Positions 16,357 to 25,727 of a DNA stretch of 64,000 nt are shown here, one piece after another. Source of the stretch: Flavobacteriales bacterium (GTDB taxonomy: Bacteria; Bacteroidota; Bacteroidia; Flavobacteriales; UBA7312). The notes under the pieces were generated by a model, which saw only the letters and a program-made list of their open reading frames with translations, was not told the origin of the DNA and searched no databases. How positions within the stretch are numbered: position 1 is the first letter of the stretch; the number at the start of each line of letters is the position of its first letter. A program made the position numbers and the translations under genes. The DNA is taken from contig JADHMO010000006.1 in the NCBI GenBank assembly GCA_016779995.1, forward strand, positions 1-64,000. The letters run 5' to 3'.

Positions 16357-17471
16357 TGAAAACAGTAAAATTATTATCAGTATTAGCCCTTGCTATCCTT
16401 GTCGGTTGTGGCGAAGAGGTCAATGAATTAAGTCAAAAGAAAGAAACCCTAAAAGAGCTTAAGCAGCAAATGGGGGATTTGAAATCTCAAATTTCTTCAT
16501 TAGAAAAAGAAATTGCTCTTTCCGATACCCTAGTTGAAGGGGGAGTAGTCGTACATACACAAGTTGTTGAAGGCACTAACTTTACCCATTATATTAGTCA
16601 GCCGGGCATTGTCAGTTCTAAGGAGAATATATTGGTTAGTGTTGAGATGGGCGGTATGGTCGTTAATCGTTTGGTAGAAGAAGGAAGTTGGGTTAATAAA
16701 GGCGATGCCATCATACAGCTCGATGCCAGTATTTTATCCAATCAAGTGGAAGATTTAAGACAATCTACTGAATTAGCCAAGACCACTTACGAGCGTCAAG
16801 ATAATTTATGGAAACAAGGTATTGGCTCAGAGATGCAATATTTACAAGCTAAAAACCAGTACGTTTCATTACAAAAAAAGTTAGCCGCCATGGAGGCTCA
16901 GCTAGATAAGTTGGAGTTGGTAGCACCTATTAGCGGTCGATTGGACGAGATTTACATCAATGTGGGTGAGTTTGCTACTCCAACAATGCCAGCCTTTCGT
17001 ATTGTCAATTCAAAGAAGTTGCAAGTAGAAGTAGATGTAGCAGAACGCTATTCGGCAATTATTAAAAAAGGAGACATGGTCAATATTTCATTTGATGTTT
17101 TAGGGATAAACCGTCAAGAGAAAGTATCCTTTGTAGGGCAAGTTATAAACTCACAGAATAGAACATTCAAAGTAAAGATAAACCTCAACAACAGCTCAGG
17201 TGATATTAAGCCTAATGCGGTGGCTTCTGTAAAATTACAAGACTTTAGTCAAGAGGGGGCTGTGGTTTTGCCGTCGGCATGTATCAAAAAAGATATGCGT
17301 GGTTCTTTTGTCTTTGTAGCTGATAACAACAAAGCCATCAAAAAATATGTAGAAACAGGACTTTCTCAAGACGATATGACACACATTACCTCAGGCTTAG
17401 ACTTTGGTCAAGAAGTGATAGTGATAGGTTATGACGGTGTAGCCAATGGAAGTAAACTAGACATCAAATAA
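16356..17471 (+). CDS. RND efflux periplasmic adaptor (membrane fusion protein)
   Basis: A 371-residue lipoprotein: lipobox LVGC puts the lipidated Cys at residue 18. A short coiled coil precedes the lipoyl domain (about 75-115, VNKGDAIIQLDASI), then a helical hairpin (about 115-180, many Glu/Gln/Lys), the second lipoyl half (LVAPISGRLDEIYINVGEF), a beta-barrel domain and a membrane-proximal domain. This order is that of AcrA/HlyD-type adaptors, which link the inner-membrane pump to the outer-membrane duct. It starts on the last base of the TolC-like stop and ends 8 bases before the permease. Confidence 0.93.
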   Translation: MKTVKLLSVLALAILVGCGEEVNELSQKKETLKELKQQMGDLKSQISSLEKEIALSDTLVEGGVVVHTQVVEGTNFTHYISQPGIVSSKENILVSVEMGGMVVNRLVEEGSWVNKGDAIIQLDASILSNQVEDLRQSTELAKTTYERQDNLWKQGIGSEMQYLQAKNQYVSLQKKLAAMEAQLDKLELVAPISGRLDEIYINVGEFATPTMPAFRIVNSKKLQVEVDVAERYSAIIKKGDMVNISFDVLGINRQEKVSFVGQVINSQNRTFKVKINLNNSSGDIKPNAVASVKLQDFSQEGAVVLPSACIKKDMRGSFVFVADNNKAIKKYVETGLSQDDMTHITSGLDFGQEVIVIGYDGVANGSKLDIK

Positions 17472-17479
17472 TTAGGTCG

Positions 17480-20400
17480 ATGAGCAACAGATATTTTAAA
17501 ATTACTAACCTATCGCTGAGGAATAAAACCACCGTTTTTATTCTCACAGCACTTTTGACACTGTTTGGGATATTTTCTTACAAATCTATGCCCAAGTCCT
17601 TGTATCCAGATATCGTTATGCCAACGATAATGGTACAAACTGTTTATCCTGGTAATTCGCCTGCCGATATAGAAAACCTCATTACTCGACCATTAGAGAA
17701 AGAGATTAAGTCGGTCAAAGGCCTAAAAAAATTAACCTCTACCTCTGTACAAGACAATTCATCGGTTATTTTAGAATTTAACACCGACATAGAATTAAAA
17801 GTCGCTTTACAAGATGTTAAAGATGCGGTTGATAAAGCCAAAAGTGATTTGCCATCTGACTTAGATATGGACCCGATGGTTATGGACATTGACTTTTCGG
17901 AGTTCCCTATTTTGAACATCAACCTTTCAGGAGATTTTAGTTTAGATGAGTTAAAAATTCATGCTGAATATTTACAAGATGAGATAGAGGCCTTTTCTGA
18001 GATTTCTAAAGTTGATATTACGGGTTTATTAGATAAAGAAATAAAAGTTGAAGTGGACTTGCATCGTATGGAAATGAGTCAAGTTAGCTTTAGAGATATA
18101 GAAGATGCTATTTCTTTTGAAAATACCTCCATTGCAGGTGGTGATGTGCTTATTGGAGATACTAGAAGAATGGTACGAACTTCAGCCGAATTTACTTCAG
18201 CCGAAGAAATAGCCAATATCATAGTCAAACACGAGAAAGGTAATATTGTTTATTTGAAAGATATTGCTTTGGTAAGTGATGGCTACGAAGATAGAGAAAG
18301 TTATGCTAGACTAGATACACAGCCAGTAGTTTCCTTAAATGTGGTTAAAAAAAGTGGGGAGAATCTGCTAGAAGCTACGGACAAAATCATGTCCCTATTA
18401 GCGACTGCTAAACAATCTAAGATACTCCCTGAAAATTTAACTATTTCTATTACAAACGACCAGTCTGAGCAAACAAGAGACCAGCTTAGCAACTTAGAGA
18501 ACAGCATCATTTTTGGTGTGATTTTGGTAGTTTTAGTACTCCTCTTTTTCTTGGGTTTGCGTAACGCCTTATTTGTCGGTATGGCTATCCCACTATCTAT
18601 GTTTATCAGTTTTGTGGTGCTAGGTGGTATGGGCACAACTATGAATATGGTGGTTTTGTTCGCCCTTATTTTAGCTTTAGGTATGTTGGTAGATAACGCC
18701 ATTGTGGTTATTGAAAATATCGACCGACTGTACAGGCAAGAAGGACTTAGTAGAATGGAGGCCGCCAAACAAGGTGTTGGTGAAATAGCAATCGCTATTA
18801 TTTCTTCCACCTTAACAACTCTAGCGGCTTTTTTCCCACTCTTATTTTGGGAAGATTTGATGGGGGAGTTTATGGGCTATATCCCCATGACTTTAATAAT
18901 AGTTTTAGGGTCTTCTTTATTTGTGGCTTTAGTCATAAATCCGGTCTTTGCTTCTCAGTTTGTGAAAAAAGATGAGCGTTCTGCACCGAACAAGAAGAAA
19001 CTTAAAAAGACCTCTATTTACTCAGCCGTATTAGCGATAGTATTCTATCTTATAGGCTACAGAATGTTAGGTTCTTTAGCTTTAGCTTTTGCTTTATTGA
19101 ACTTAGTAAACGGCTTGTACCTAACGCCTTTATCACATACTTTCCAAGATAAATTTTTAGTGCGTTTAGAAAGACGATACTCTAGAGTTTTAAATTGGGC
19201 ACTTAAGGGCAGACAACCATTAAAGTTATTAGTAGGGACATTTGGATTGTTGATTTTTTCAATTGTATTCTTTGCTTTAATGAAGCCTAATGTAGAGTTT
19301 TTCCCTGTCAACGAGCCTAAGTATATCAATGTATTTCTAGAAATGCCTGAGGCGACAGATGTTGTAGCAACCGATTCTTTGGCTCGTGTTGTTGAGCAAA
19401 AAGTTATCACTATTTTAGAACCTTATAAGCATGCTGTTTCTTCTGTATTGACTAATGTAGGAGCAGGGACCTCTGATCCCAACGAAATGGGGGGAGCTAA
19501 TGGCATTACTCCTAACAAGGCCAGAATAACAATTAATTTTGTAGAATTCAAATACAGAGATGGTGTCATTACGGGAGATGTAATGAAAGAACTTTCAGCC
19601 TCTTTGGTAGGTATACCGGGGGTTGACATTAGCGTGGATAAAAATAGAGATGGACCTCCTATGGGGCGTCCTATTAATATGGAAATTACAGGTGATAATT
19701 TCGACCAATTGTTATTGATTTCTGAAGATATTCAACAGCTTATAGAACAAGAAAACATTGCTGGTATAGAAGGCTTAAAAGTAGATTTAGAAATGAATAA
19801 AGCTGAACTATTGGTAAATATTGACCGTGATATGGCTCGTCGTATGGGAATTTCTACGGCTCAAGTAGGCTCAACCATTCGTACCGCTTTATTTGGTAAA
19901 GAAGTGTCTAAATTTAAAGATGGAGAAGACGAGTACCCTATTACCATACGATTGGCAGACAAATACCGCTACGATGTATCTTCATTGATGAATCAACGCA
20001 TTACCTTTAGAAGTCAATCCAATGGTAGGATTATGCAAATTCCTGTTTCTTCAGTGGCCGACTATACCTACAATAACACTTACGGTTCGGTCAACAGAAA
20101 GGATATGAAGCGTCAAGTGACTATTTACTCTAATGTCATTGAGGGATACAACGAGAATGCTATCAACGAACAGTTGAAGAAACTATTAGCAGATTACCCT
20201 ATGCCTGAAAGTTACGACTTGCAGTTTACTGGCAAACAACAAGAACAGGAGCAAACTCAAGACTTTTTATCTAAAGCTTTAATGATTGCCGTTGCTTTGA
20301 TTACTTTGATATTGGTATCGCAATTTAATTCGGCTTTCAAGCCCATCATCATTATTATGACGGTACTATTCAGCACCATAGGGGTATTCTTAGGCTTAGC

Positions 20401-20866
20401 CATTTTCAACATGGATTTTGTCATTATTATGACTGGTATAGGTATTGTTTCTTTAGCAGGTATAGTGGTCAACAACGCCATTGTATTGATAGATTACATC
20501 GATTTGTTAAAGAGTCGCAAAAGGCAAGAATTAGGACTAGAAGAAAATGCTAAATTAGATGCTAAATCGGCAGTAGAGTGTATCAAAGAGGCGGGGCAAA
20601 AACGTTTAAGACCCGTATTATTGACTGCCATTACTACGGTACTTGGACTGTTACCTTTAGCTACGGGTATGAATATCAATTTTGCTACTTTATTGACGGA
20701 GTTTAACCCTCAAATATTCTTTGGTGGCGATAATGCCATATTCTGGGGGCCAATGGCATGGACAGTTATTTTTGGTTTGACTTTTGCAACCTTCTTAACC
20801 CTAGTCATTGTGCCAGTTCTTTACTTATTATTCGATAAGCTAAAGAATAAAATAGTTAGTAATTGA
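17480..20866 (+). CDS. RND efflux permease (AcrB/HAE-like)
   Basis: A 1128-residue inner-membrane proton antiporter that expels substrates through the tripartite pump. The usual RND plan is visible: first membrane helix at about 15-35, a large periplasmic loop, a block of six helices around 335-560 that includes ALGMLVDNAIVVIENIDR with the conserved Asp in the proton relay, then a second periplasmic loop and a final block of helices from about 925 (GIVSLAGIVVNNAIVLIDYI). It is longer than AcrB (about 1050) because of inserted sequence near 495-560. The substrate class cannot be told from sequence. It is the last gene of the operon. Confidence 0.95.
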   Translation: MSNRYFKITNLSLRNKTTVFILTALLTLFGIFSYKSMPKSLYPDIVMPTIMVQTVYPGNSPADIENLITRPLEKEIKSVKGLKKLTSTSVQDNSSVILEFNTDIELKVALQDVKDAVDKAKSDLPSDLDMDPMVMDIDFSEFPILNINLSGDFSLDELKIHAEYLQDEIEAFSEISKVDITGLLDKEIKVEVDLHRMEMSQVSFRDIEDAISFENTSIAGGDVLIGDTRRMVRTSAEFTSAEEIANIIVKHEKGNIVYLKDIALVSDGYEDRESYARLDTQPVVSLNVVKKSGENLLEATDKIMSLLATAKQSKILPENLTISITNDQSEQTRDQLSNLENSIIFGVILVVLVLLFFLGLRNALFVGMAIPLSMFISFVVLGGMGTTMNMVVLFALILALGMLVDNAIVVIENIDRLYRQEGLSRMEAAKQGVGEIAIAIISSTLTTLAAFFPLLFWEDLMGEFMGYIPMTLIIVLGSSLFVALVINPVFASQFVKKDERSAPNKKKLKKTSIYSAVLAIVFYLIGYRMLGSLALAFALLNLVNGLYLTPLSHTFQDKFLVRLERRYSRVLNWALKGRQPLKLLVGTFGLLIFSIVFFALMKPNVEFFPVNEPKYINVFLEMPEATDVVATDSLARVVEQKVITILEPYKHAVSSVLTNVGAGTSDPNEMGGANGITPNKARITINFVEFKYRDGVITGDVMKELSASLVGIPGVDISVDKNRDGPPMGRPINMEITGDNFDQLLLISEDIQQLIEQENIAGIEGLKVDLEMNKAELLVNIDRDMARRMGISTAQVGSTIRTALFGKEVSKFKDGEDEYPITIRLADKYRYDVSSLMNQRITFRSQSNGRIMQIPVSSVADYTYNNTYGSVNRKDMKRQVTIYSNVIEGYNENAINEQLKKLLADYPMPESYDLQFTGKQQEQEQTQDFLSKALMIAVALITLILVSQFNSAFKPIIIIMTVLFSTIGVFLGLAIFNMDFVIIMTGIGIVSLAGIVVNNAIVLIDYIDLLKSRKRQELGLEENAKLDAKSAVECIKEAGQKRLRPVLLTAITTVLGLLPLATGMNINFATLLTEFNPQIFFGGDNAIFWGPMAWTVIFGLTFATFLTLVIVPVLYLLFDKLKNKIVSN

Positions 20867-20901
20867 TAAAATTTCTTCAGTTGTATAGTACACTCTAGCA
20901 G

Positions 20902-20928
20902 TTGTCGATATTAAAATGTGTATATTTG
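20902..20928 (+). promoter_or_regulatory. Promoter of dxs
   Basis: TTG at 20902-20904 and TATATTTG at 20921-20928 are separated by 16 bases, a close match to the Bacteroidota -33/-7 pair. The TTG start of dxs at 20947 follows by 18 bases, implying a short leader. This also shows that the TTG at 20902 is part of a promoter and not a start codon. Confidence 0.65.
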
Positions 20929-20946
20929 TACCCTAAATCGATTACT

Positions 20947-22854
20947 TTGTCTTTACTAGAAAATATTAATATTCCACAAGACCTCAAACAACTTAAGTCT
21001 TCAGACTTGCCACAGGTCTGTGATGAACTTAGACAGTTCATTGTCGATGTTGTTTCTACTAAGGGAGGGCATTTTGGAGCTAGTTTAGGCGTAGTAGAAC
21101 TGACGGTTGCTTTACATTATATTTTCAACACGCCCTACGACCAATTGGTTTGGGACGTTGGGCATCAGGCCTATGGACATAAAATCCTAACAGGGAGAAA
21201 AGACCGTTTTCATACCAATAGAATTTACAAAGGGATTAGTGGTTTTCCTAAGCGTTCGGAAAGCGAATACGATACTTTTGGTGTTGGTCATTCATCGACC
21301 TCTATTTCTGGGGCTTTAGGTATGGCGGTAGCCTCTACCTACAAAGGTGAAAAAGATAAACAACACATAGCTGTTATTGGTGACGGCTCTATGACGGCAG
21401 GATTGGCCTTTGAAGGTCTTAACCATGCTGGTATAGAAAACTCAAACCTACTTGTTATTCTTAATGACAATTGCATGTCCATTGACCCTAATGTAGGGGC
21501 TTTGAAAGAATACCTTACCGATATTGCTACTTCACACACCTACAACAAAGTCAAAGATGATGTTTGGAACTTACTAGGTAAAATCAGTAAGTTTGGGCCT
21601 AATGCTCAGGCCATAGCCTCCAAGCTAGAAAATGCTATGAAGTCGGCATTACTCAAGCAAAGTAACTATTTCGAGTCGTTGAATTTCAGATATTTTGGTC
21701 CTGTAGATGGTCACGATGTAGTACACCTTTCTAAGGTGCTCAATGATTTAAAAGATATTCCTGGTCCTAAAATATTGCACTGTCTGACTAAGAAAGGCAA
21801 AGGCTACGAACCAGCAGAAAAAGGTAGCCCTACCAAGTGGCATGCGCCAGGGCTATTTGATAAAAATACAGGAGAAATTATTAAAAGCGTTTCTTCAAGT
21901 CCAGAGCCACCAAAATACCAAGATGTTTTTGGTAAGACCATAATAGAGTTGGCTAAGGAAAACGATAAAATAATGGGTGTTACACCCGCTATGCCTACAG
22001 GTTGTTCTTTAGGTATGATGATGGAAGAAATGCCCAAACGTGCTTTTGATGTAGGTATTGCCGAACAACATGCCGTTACCTTTTCAGCGGGATTAGCTAC
22101 ACAAGGTATGGTGCCTTTTTGTAATATTTATTCTTCTTTTATGCAGAGGGCTTATGACCAAGTGGTACACGATGTAGCCATTCAAAACCTTAATGTAGTC
22201 TTTTGTTTAGATAGAGGCGGATTAGTTGGGGCAGACGGACCAACACACCACGGGGTGTATGATATGGCGTACTTCAGATGCATTCCTAATATGGTGGTTT
22301 CAGCACCTATGAATGAGCAAGAACTACGCAACCTCATGTACACAGCACAATTACCTAACCAAGGGCCTTTCTCTATCCGTTATCCTCGAGGCAAAGGCGT
22401 TATGGTAGATTGGCAGACGCCATTTGAAGAAATCCCTGTAGGACAAGGGCGACAGCTAAGCGATGGCGATGAGGTGGCTATTCTAACTATTGGGCACGTG
22501 GGTAACTTTGCTACAAAGGCCATTGAAGAATTAGAAACCTATAGTATTGCCCATTACGATATGCGTTTTGTAAAACCCTTGGACGAAAAGCTATTGCACC
22601 AAATCTTTAAAAAGCATAGCAAAGTCATTACCGTAGAAGACGGATGTATTCAAGGCGGTTTTGGTAGTGCTGTTATAGAATTTATGGCAGACCACAACTA
22701 TCAAGCCCAAATCAAGCGTTTGGGTATTCCTGATAAGTATGTTGAGCACGGTACTCAAGCCGAGCTATGGCGTGAGTGCGATTACGATACACAAGCTATT
22801 GTAGAGACCATACAACAAATTGTTGGCGTCAAGAAAGTCGCTACTACAGCATAA
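20947..22854 (+). CDS. dxs: 1-deoxy-D-xylulose-5-phosphate synthase
   Basis: Condenses pyruvate and glyceraldehyde 3-phosphate with thiamine diphosphate to start the methylerythritol phosphate route to isoprenoids. The 635-residue product shows the thiamine-binding [18 protein letters not shown] with NDNCMSID, the early [17 protein letters not shown], and the second-domain transketolase motif [17 protein letters not shown] followed by [16 protein letters not shown] choose the TTG at 20947: [15 protein letters not shown] then matches the usual N-terminus, length is normal, and the promoter lies immediately above. A bidirectional terminator follows the gene. Confidence 0.95.
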   Translation: MSLLENINIPQDLKQLKSSDLPQVCDELRQFIVDVVSTKGGHFGASLGVVELTVALHYIFNTPYDQLVWDVGHQAYGHKILTGRKDRFHTNRIYKGISGFPKRSESEYDTFGVGHSSTSISGALGMAVASTYKGEKDKQHIAVIGDGSMTAGLAFEGLNHAGIENSNLLVILNDNCMSIDPNVGALKEYLTDIATSHTYNKVKDDVWNLLGKISKFGPNAQAIASKLENAMKSALLKQSNYFESLNFRYFGPVDGHDVVHLSKVLNDLKDIPGPKILHCLTKKGKGYEPAEKGSPTKWHAPGLFDKNTGEIIKSVSSSPEPPKYQDVFGKTIIELAKENDKIMGVTPAMPTGCSLGMMMEEMPKRAFDVGIAEQHAVTFSAGLATQGMVPFCNIYSSFMQRAYDQVVHDVAIQNLNVVFCLDRGGLVGADGPTHHGVYDMAYFRCIPNMVVSAPMNEQELRNLMYTAQLPNQGPFSIRYPRGKGVMVDWQTPFEEIPVGQGRQLSDGDEVAILTIGHVGNFATKAIEELETYSIAHYDMRFVKPLDEKLLHQIFKKHSKVITVEDGCIQGGFGSAVIEFMADHNYQAQIKRLGIPDKYVEHGTQAELWRECDYDTQAIVETIQQIVGVKKVATTA

Positions 22855-22875
22855 CACACCCATAAAAACAGATAA

Positions 22876-22901
22876 AAAAAAGAGCCCTAAGGCTCTTTTT
22901 T
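22876..22901. terminator. Bidirectional Rho-independent terminator
   Basis: AAAAAAGAGCC and GGCTCTTTTTT form an 11-bp stem around a CTAA loop, with T-rich sequence beyond on the plus strand and an A-run (T-run on the minus strand) on the other side. It separates dxs from the convergent beta-barrel gene, whose last two codons lie inside the hairpin. The same GAGCC-CTAA-GGCTC core recurs at 25691-25704. Confidence 0.85.
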
Positions 22902-23666
22902 AGTTTTTTTAGATGGTAGATGAATACTTAGCATTAACGCCCAATAATTACCACTTAAAACATAACTTCCATCACTATCTGGAGTAACTAAAAGGTTTTT
23001 ATATTTATAATAGCCTTCTAATGAGTTTTGAAAGTTAAGTGTGTAGTAAATATCAGCCTTAATAAGGTATTTCCATCTTGCCCAACTAAGACCAGTTCCT
23101 ACTACAAAACTGCCTTGCCAATAATTTTTAGGGCTAATAGCACCCATATCGAAAACGTCTAAATCCTCAACGCCAATTCCAAATCCAATAGATCCTGAGG
23201 GTAAAAACTTGACCTTTAGTCCTAGATTAGAATGAATATATCCATTTTTAAAAGCTGGCAATTGGTAACGTAAAAATAATGGAGATGAAAAAGAATAAAT
23301 AGTATAGCCTTTATACCTTTCTTCTAATCCTTGAGTAAAAAAATATTCTCCATTGTGAATAATATCTTTTTCGTCAATTGTAATTTGAAAATGATAGCCA
23401 GCTTCTCTAATTGTCCACAAGCCAGTAACTAAAGACCATTTTTTATTGGCTTGAATGTTGTAGTTTAAGCCAAAGCCATGGCTTAAAATAGGCAGGTGTT
23501 TTGGTGTTGCGTGACCTAAGTTAATATGATTAATTCCCCTATCAAAGAGAGCAACATTTACCATCCATCCAATCTTTTTATAATCATCGAGTGTGGAGTA
23601 ATGGGTGTTTTGAGCAAAGAGAAACGCAGTATTCAACAAAAATAGTGAGAGAAGTCGTGTTTTCAT
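22887..23666 (-). CDS. Hypothetical outer-membrane beta-barrel protein
   Basis: A 259-residue protein with a signal peptide (MKTRLLSLFLLNTAFLFAQ) and many short alternating strands ending in aromatic residues (for example GFGLNYNI, FLRYQLPAF, GYIHSNLGLKVKF), as in outer-membrane barrels of the PorT/OmpW type. No family is recognised with confidence. It stands alone; the stop lies inside the terminator shared with dxs, and a 91-base gap separates it from the upstream lipoprotein gene. Confidence 0.65.
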   Translation of the reverse strand: MKTRLLSLFLLNTAFLFAQNTHYSTLDDYKKIGWMVNVALFDRGINHINLGHATPKHLPILSHGFGLNYNIQANKKWSLVTGLWTIREAGYHFQITIDEKDIIHNGEYFFTQGLEERYKGYTIYSFSSPLFLRYQLPAFKNGYIHSNLGLKVKFLPSGSIGFGIGVEDLDVFDMGAISPKNYWQGSFVVGTGLSWARWKYLIKADIYYTLNFQNSLEGYYKYKNLLVTPDSDGSYVLSGNYWALMLSIHLPSKKTKKEP

Positions 23667-23757
23667 AGCACATAAAATTAATGCTTTTTTATAGGTAAAA
23701 TCGATTGATTTAAAAATAAAGGTCTATTTTAATTCTATTAAGATTTTAAACGTATTT

Positions 23758-24786
23758 CTACCAATATAGCACCTCTTGAACATTATAGCTAGGATATATA
23801 TAAGTGCCAATTACAGATTCACCGTTTTTAGCTCGTTCTTTATTTCCTAAACCCCAACTAGTATTTCTACAACTTCTATATTTTCTTTTTTTTACAGATT
23901 TGATATCATAGGCACTAAATAATTTTTCATTACAATCGCTTTTATTCATAAAATAACTTTGGTTTTCTACTCCAATTTTAGTACGAAATCGCTTCCACTT
24001 GCTGCCATTTTTTTTATATGATCCAATTCGAGTTAATGAGGTCGATTTCCATGGATACTTATGAAAATGTCGATGTAAACGGACTTTTTTATCTGAATAA
24101 TATCTTGGGTTTGTTTTTGCTTTCCACCAGTGGCAATCTGAACTGCTTCTTTCTTGCATAGAAGTAAAATCTGCACTCACATTTTCAGTATTCAATAGGT
24201 CTAGTTTGCCGTCGTTGTAGGCAACTACGTTATCAACGGATGCGTCTGAAAACACCACAACTCCATTTGGCGTTATCTTAATGATTTCTCCTGCTATTTT
24301 TACTTCACCTTTTTCATTTAACAAAGCCATTTCAGCTTCTTCTACAACATATAAGTTAGAAGGGGCGGTTTTTTCATCCAAAACGTCATTGTTTAGCCAT
24401 CTCTCCTCAGCTTCTATAAAGGCAAAAAGCATAGAGTTGTTAAATTGCTTTGATTTTACAAAGTCAATCAGAGCTTGTCGGTCATTGTAACCGATCTTTT
24501 CTTCCATTGCATTCAAGTCCTCATCGTTTAAGTCTTTGTATTTTTCTACAAATGCATCTTCCAAGCGTTCTACTTTTTGTTCAAGCATTTCTATGGTCTT
24601 GTCGTATTCTTCATTACTTTCAAACTCAAGCATTGTAATGCTTTGATTATTCGCATTTCTAAGAGTAACTAAATTAATGCTACTGCTTTCGTTTTGAGGA
24701 AGAATGGTATTTTTCTCACAGCTTGAGAAAGTAATTGCGATGCCTACTAAGGCGAGGACTAATGTTCCGTACAGTAATTTTTTCAT
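23758..24786 (-). CDS. Hypothetical lipoprotein
   Basis: A 342-residue protein whose N-terminus MKKLLYGTLVLALVGIAITF ends in the lipobox FSSC, lipidating Cys 23. Residues about 45-120 are strongly helical and charged, possibly a coiled coil (YDKTIEMLEQKVERLEDAFVE). The C-terminal third is cationic and rich in aromatic residues and Cys (SSSDCHWWKAKTNPRYYSDKK, RSCRNTSWGLG). I recognise no family. It is monocistronic; its upstream gap holds two hairpins and a divergent small XRE regulator, which might control it. Confidence 0.65.
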   Translation of the reverse strand: MKKLLYGTLVLALVGIAITFSSCEKNTILPQNESSSINLVTLRNANNQSITMLEFESNEEYDKTIEMLEQKVERLEDAFVEKYKDLNDEDLNAMEEKIGYNDRQALIDFVKSKQFNNSMLFAFIEAEERWLNNDVLDEKTAPSNLYVVEEAEMALLNEKGEVKIAGEIIKITPNGVVVFSDASVDNVVAYNDGKLDLLNTENVSADFTSMQERSSSDCHWWKAKTNPRYYSDKKVRLHRHFHKYPWKSTSLTRIGSYKKNGSKWKRFRTKIGVENQSYFMNKSDCNEKLFSAYDIKSVKKRKYRSCRNTSWGLGNKERAKNGESVIGTYIYPSYNVQEVLYW

Positions 24787-24867
24787 GATTTAATAAGTTA
24801 AAATTTATTGAAATAAGCCCTTGTGGCTTATTGTTAATAACAAAGCACTTTACTTTTTCGAAGTTAT

Positions 24868-24889
24868 ACAACCTCATTTATGAGGTTGT
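24868..24889. promoter_or_regulatory. Perfect 22-base palindrome upstream of the XRE gene
   Basis: Arms ACAACCTCA and TGAGGTTGT (9 bp) enclose TTTA. It lies 44 bases before the XRE start and 81 bases before the divergent lipoprotein start. No T-run follows on either strand, so it is a poor terminator; an operator for the small regulator is more likely. A second hairpin, AATAAGCC/GGCTTATT with a five-base loop, lies at 24812-24832 in the lipoprotein leader. Confidence 0.5.
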
Positions 24890-24933
24890 CGTTTAGGCTT
24901 TAAATTCTTGTTTTAGGGTCTCGAATTTTAGCT

Positions 24934-25167
24934 ATGAGGAAACAGTTTACAGTAATCGGTCAGCAACTGAAAGCGCTTCGCCAACAGGCAGGTTACACCA
25001 GCTATGCCGGTTTCGCTTGGGATAATGATTTGCCAAAAACGCAGTACGGGCGCATGGAAAAAGGAACAAATTGTACGCTTAAATCTTTACAAAGAGTTTT
25101 GGATATTCATGGCTTGTCTTTTGGGGAGTTCTTTGAGTTAGTGGAAAGCAAGACTTCTTCGGTTTAG
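24934..25167 (+). CDS. Small XRE-family DNA-binding protein
   Basis: A 77-residue protein made almost only of a Cro/C1-type helix-turn-helix: VIGQQLKALRQQAGYTSYAGFA as the first helices, LPKTQYGRMEKGTN as turn and recognition helix, CTLKSLQRVLDIHGLSFGEFFEL as the closing helices. There is no partner domain and no visible toxin partner. Stand-alone regulators like this are common in Bacteroidota genomes. The perfect palindrome upstream may be its operator. The next gene, a GIY-YIG nuclease, follows after 77 bases. Confidence 0.82.
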   Translation: MRKQFTVIGQQLKALRQQAGYTSYAGFAWDNDLPKTQYGRMEKGTNCTLKSLQRVLDIHGLSFGEFFELVESKTSSV

Positions 25168-25244
25168 TGTATGGTTGAACACATAAAAAAAGAACTTTAG
25201 GGCTATAATTCATTTATTGCTAAGTTTGTGAAAAGCTAAAAACC

Positions 25245-25628
25245 ATGAAAGGCTGGGTGTATATCTTAGAATGTGCCGATGGTAGTTATTATACTGGCAG
25301 TACTAAACAACTTGAATACCGATTATTCCAACATCAAAGGGGTAAAGGAGCAAATCATACTAAAAAGAGGCTACCTGTAAAGCTCGTTTATGTCGATGAA
25401 TTCGACCGAATAGATAAGGCGTTCTACAGAGAAAAACAGATTCAAGGCTGGAGCAGAAAGAAAAAGGAAGCCTTGATACAAGGAATGCCTGAAAAACTCC
25501 ATGAATTAGCACGTTGTTTGAATGAGAGTAGTCATTTGAATCACGGTGGTTTCGACTCCGCTCAACCCCCGAAAGAGTTTGACTCCGCTCAACCACCAAC
25601 TTCTGACACTGACTTTGACGCTGACTGA
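25245..25628 (+). CDS. GIY-YIG nuclease domain protein with repeat-derived tail
   Basis: A 127-residue protein of the small GIY-YIG (UvrC N-terminal-like, YhbQ-type) group, a metal-dependent endonuclease fold. The core is visible in residues 1-85: WVYILEC...YYTGST in the place of GIY...YIG, Arg 26, and Glu 63 in FYREKQIQGW as the metal ligand. From about residue 100 onward the protein is unlike the family: it reads FDSAQPP twice (103-109 and 112-118) and then an acidic end, encoded entirely by palindrome-type repeats that continue beyond the stop. The natural end was probably near residue 95. Cellular role unknown; a link with the repeats is proposed in the findings. Confidence 0.85.
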   Translation: MKGWVYILECADGSYYTGSTKQLEYRLFQHQRGKGANHTKKRLPVKLVYVDEFDRIDKAFYREKQIQGWSRKKKEALIQGMPEKLHELARCLNESSHLNHGGFDSAQPPKEFDSAQPPTSDTDFDAD

Positions 25629-25680
25629 GCGGAGCCGAAGTCAGGAGCCGAAGTCAGGAGCCGAAGTCAGGAGTCAGAGA
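25548..25680. repeat. Degenerate cluster of palindrome-arm repeats
   Basis: The cluster contains TTCGACTCCGCTCAACC (25551-25567), a near copy TTTGACTCCGCTCAACC, an inverted arm CTGAGCGGAGCCGAAG, and three perfect 13-base tandem copies of GGAGCCGAAGTCA (25631-25669) with a partial fourth. The cores match the arms of the two long palindromes at 34918 and 41830. The left part is translated as the tail of the GIY-YIG protein. Confidence 0.8.
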
Positions 25681-25682
25681 GC

Positions 25683-25708
25683 AAAAAAAAGAGCCCTAAG
25701 GCTCTTTT
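25683..25708 (-). terminator. Terminator of the accC operon (works on both strands)
   Basis: A 9-bp stem, AAAAGAGCC with GGCTCTTTT, and loop CTAA lie between the GIY-YIG gene and the convergent end of accC. Eight A on the left give eight T on the minus strand after the hairpin, so it is strongest for the accC transcript. The core is identical to the hairpin after dxs. Confidence 0.85.
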
Positions 25709-25727
25709 CATCATATATCTATTTCTA

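Noticed and set aside
18301-18810. A 169-residue open frame antisense to the RND permease
   Set aside because: Lies wholly within the permease gene and matches no family.
20902-20946. Upstream TTG start of dxs adding about 15 residues
   Set aside because: The TTG is the -33 element of the dxs promoter and the added residues include its -7 element; the start at 20947 fits the family better.
24868-24889. Terminator for the XRE region
   Set aside because: A T-run is missing on both strands, and the palindrome lies upstream of both genes and not at a gene end.
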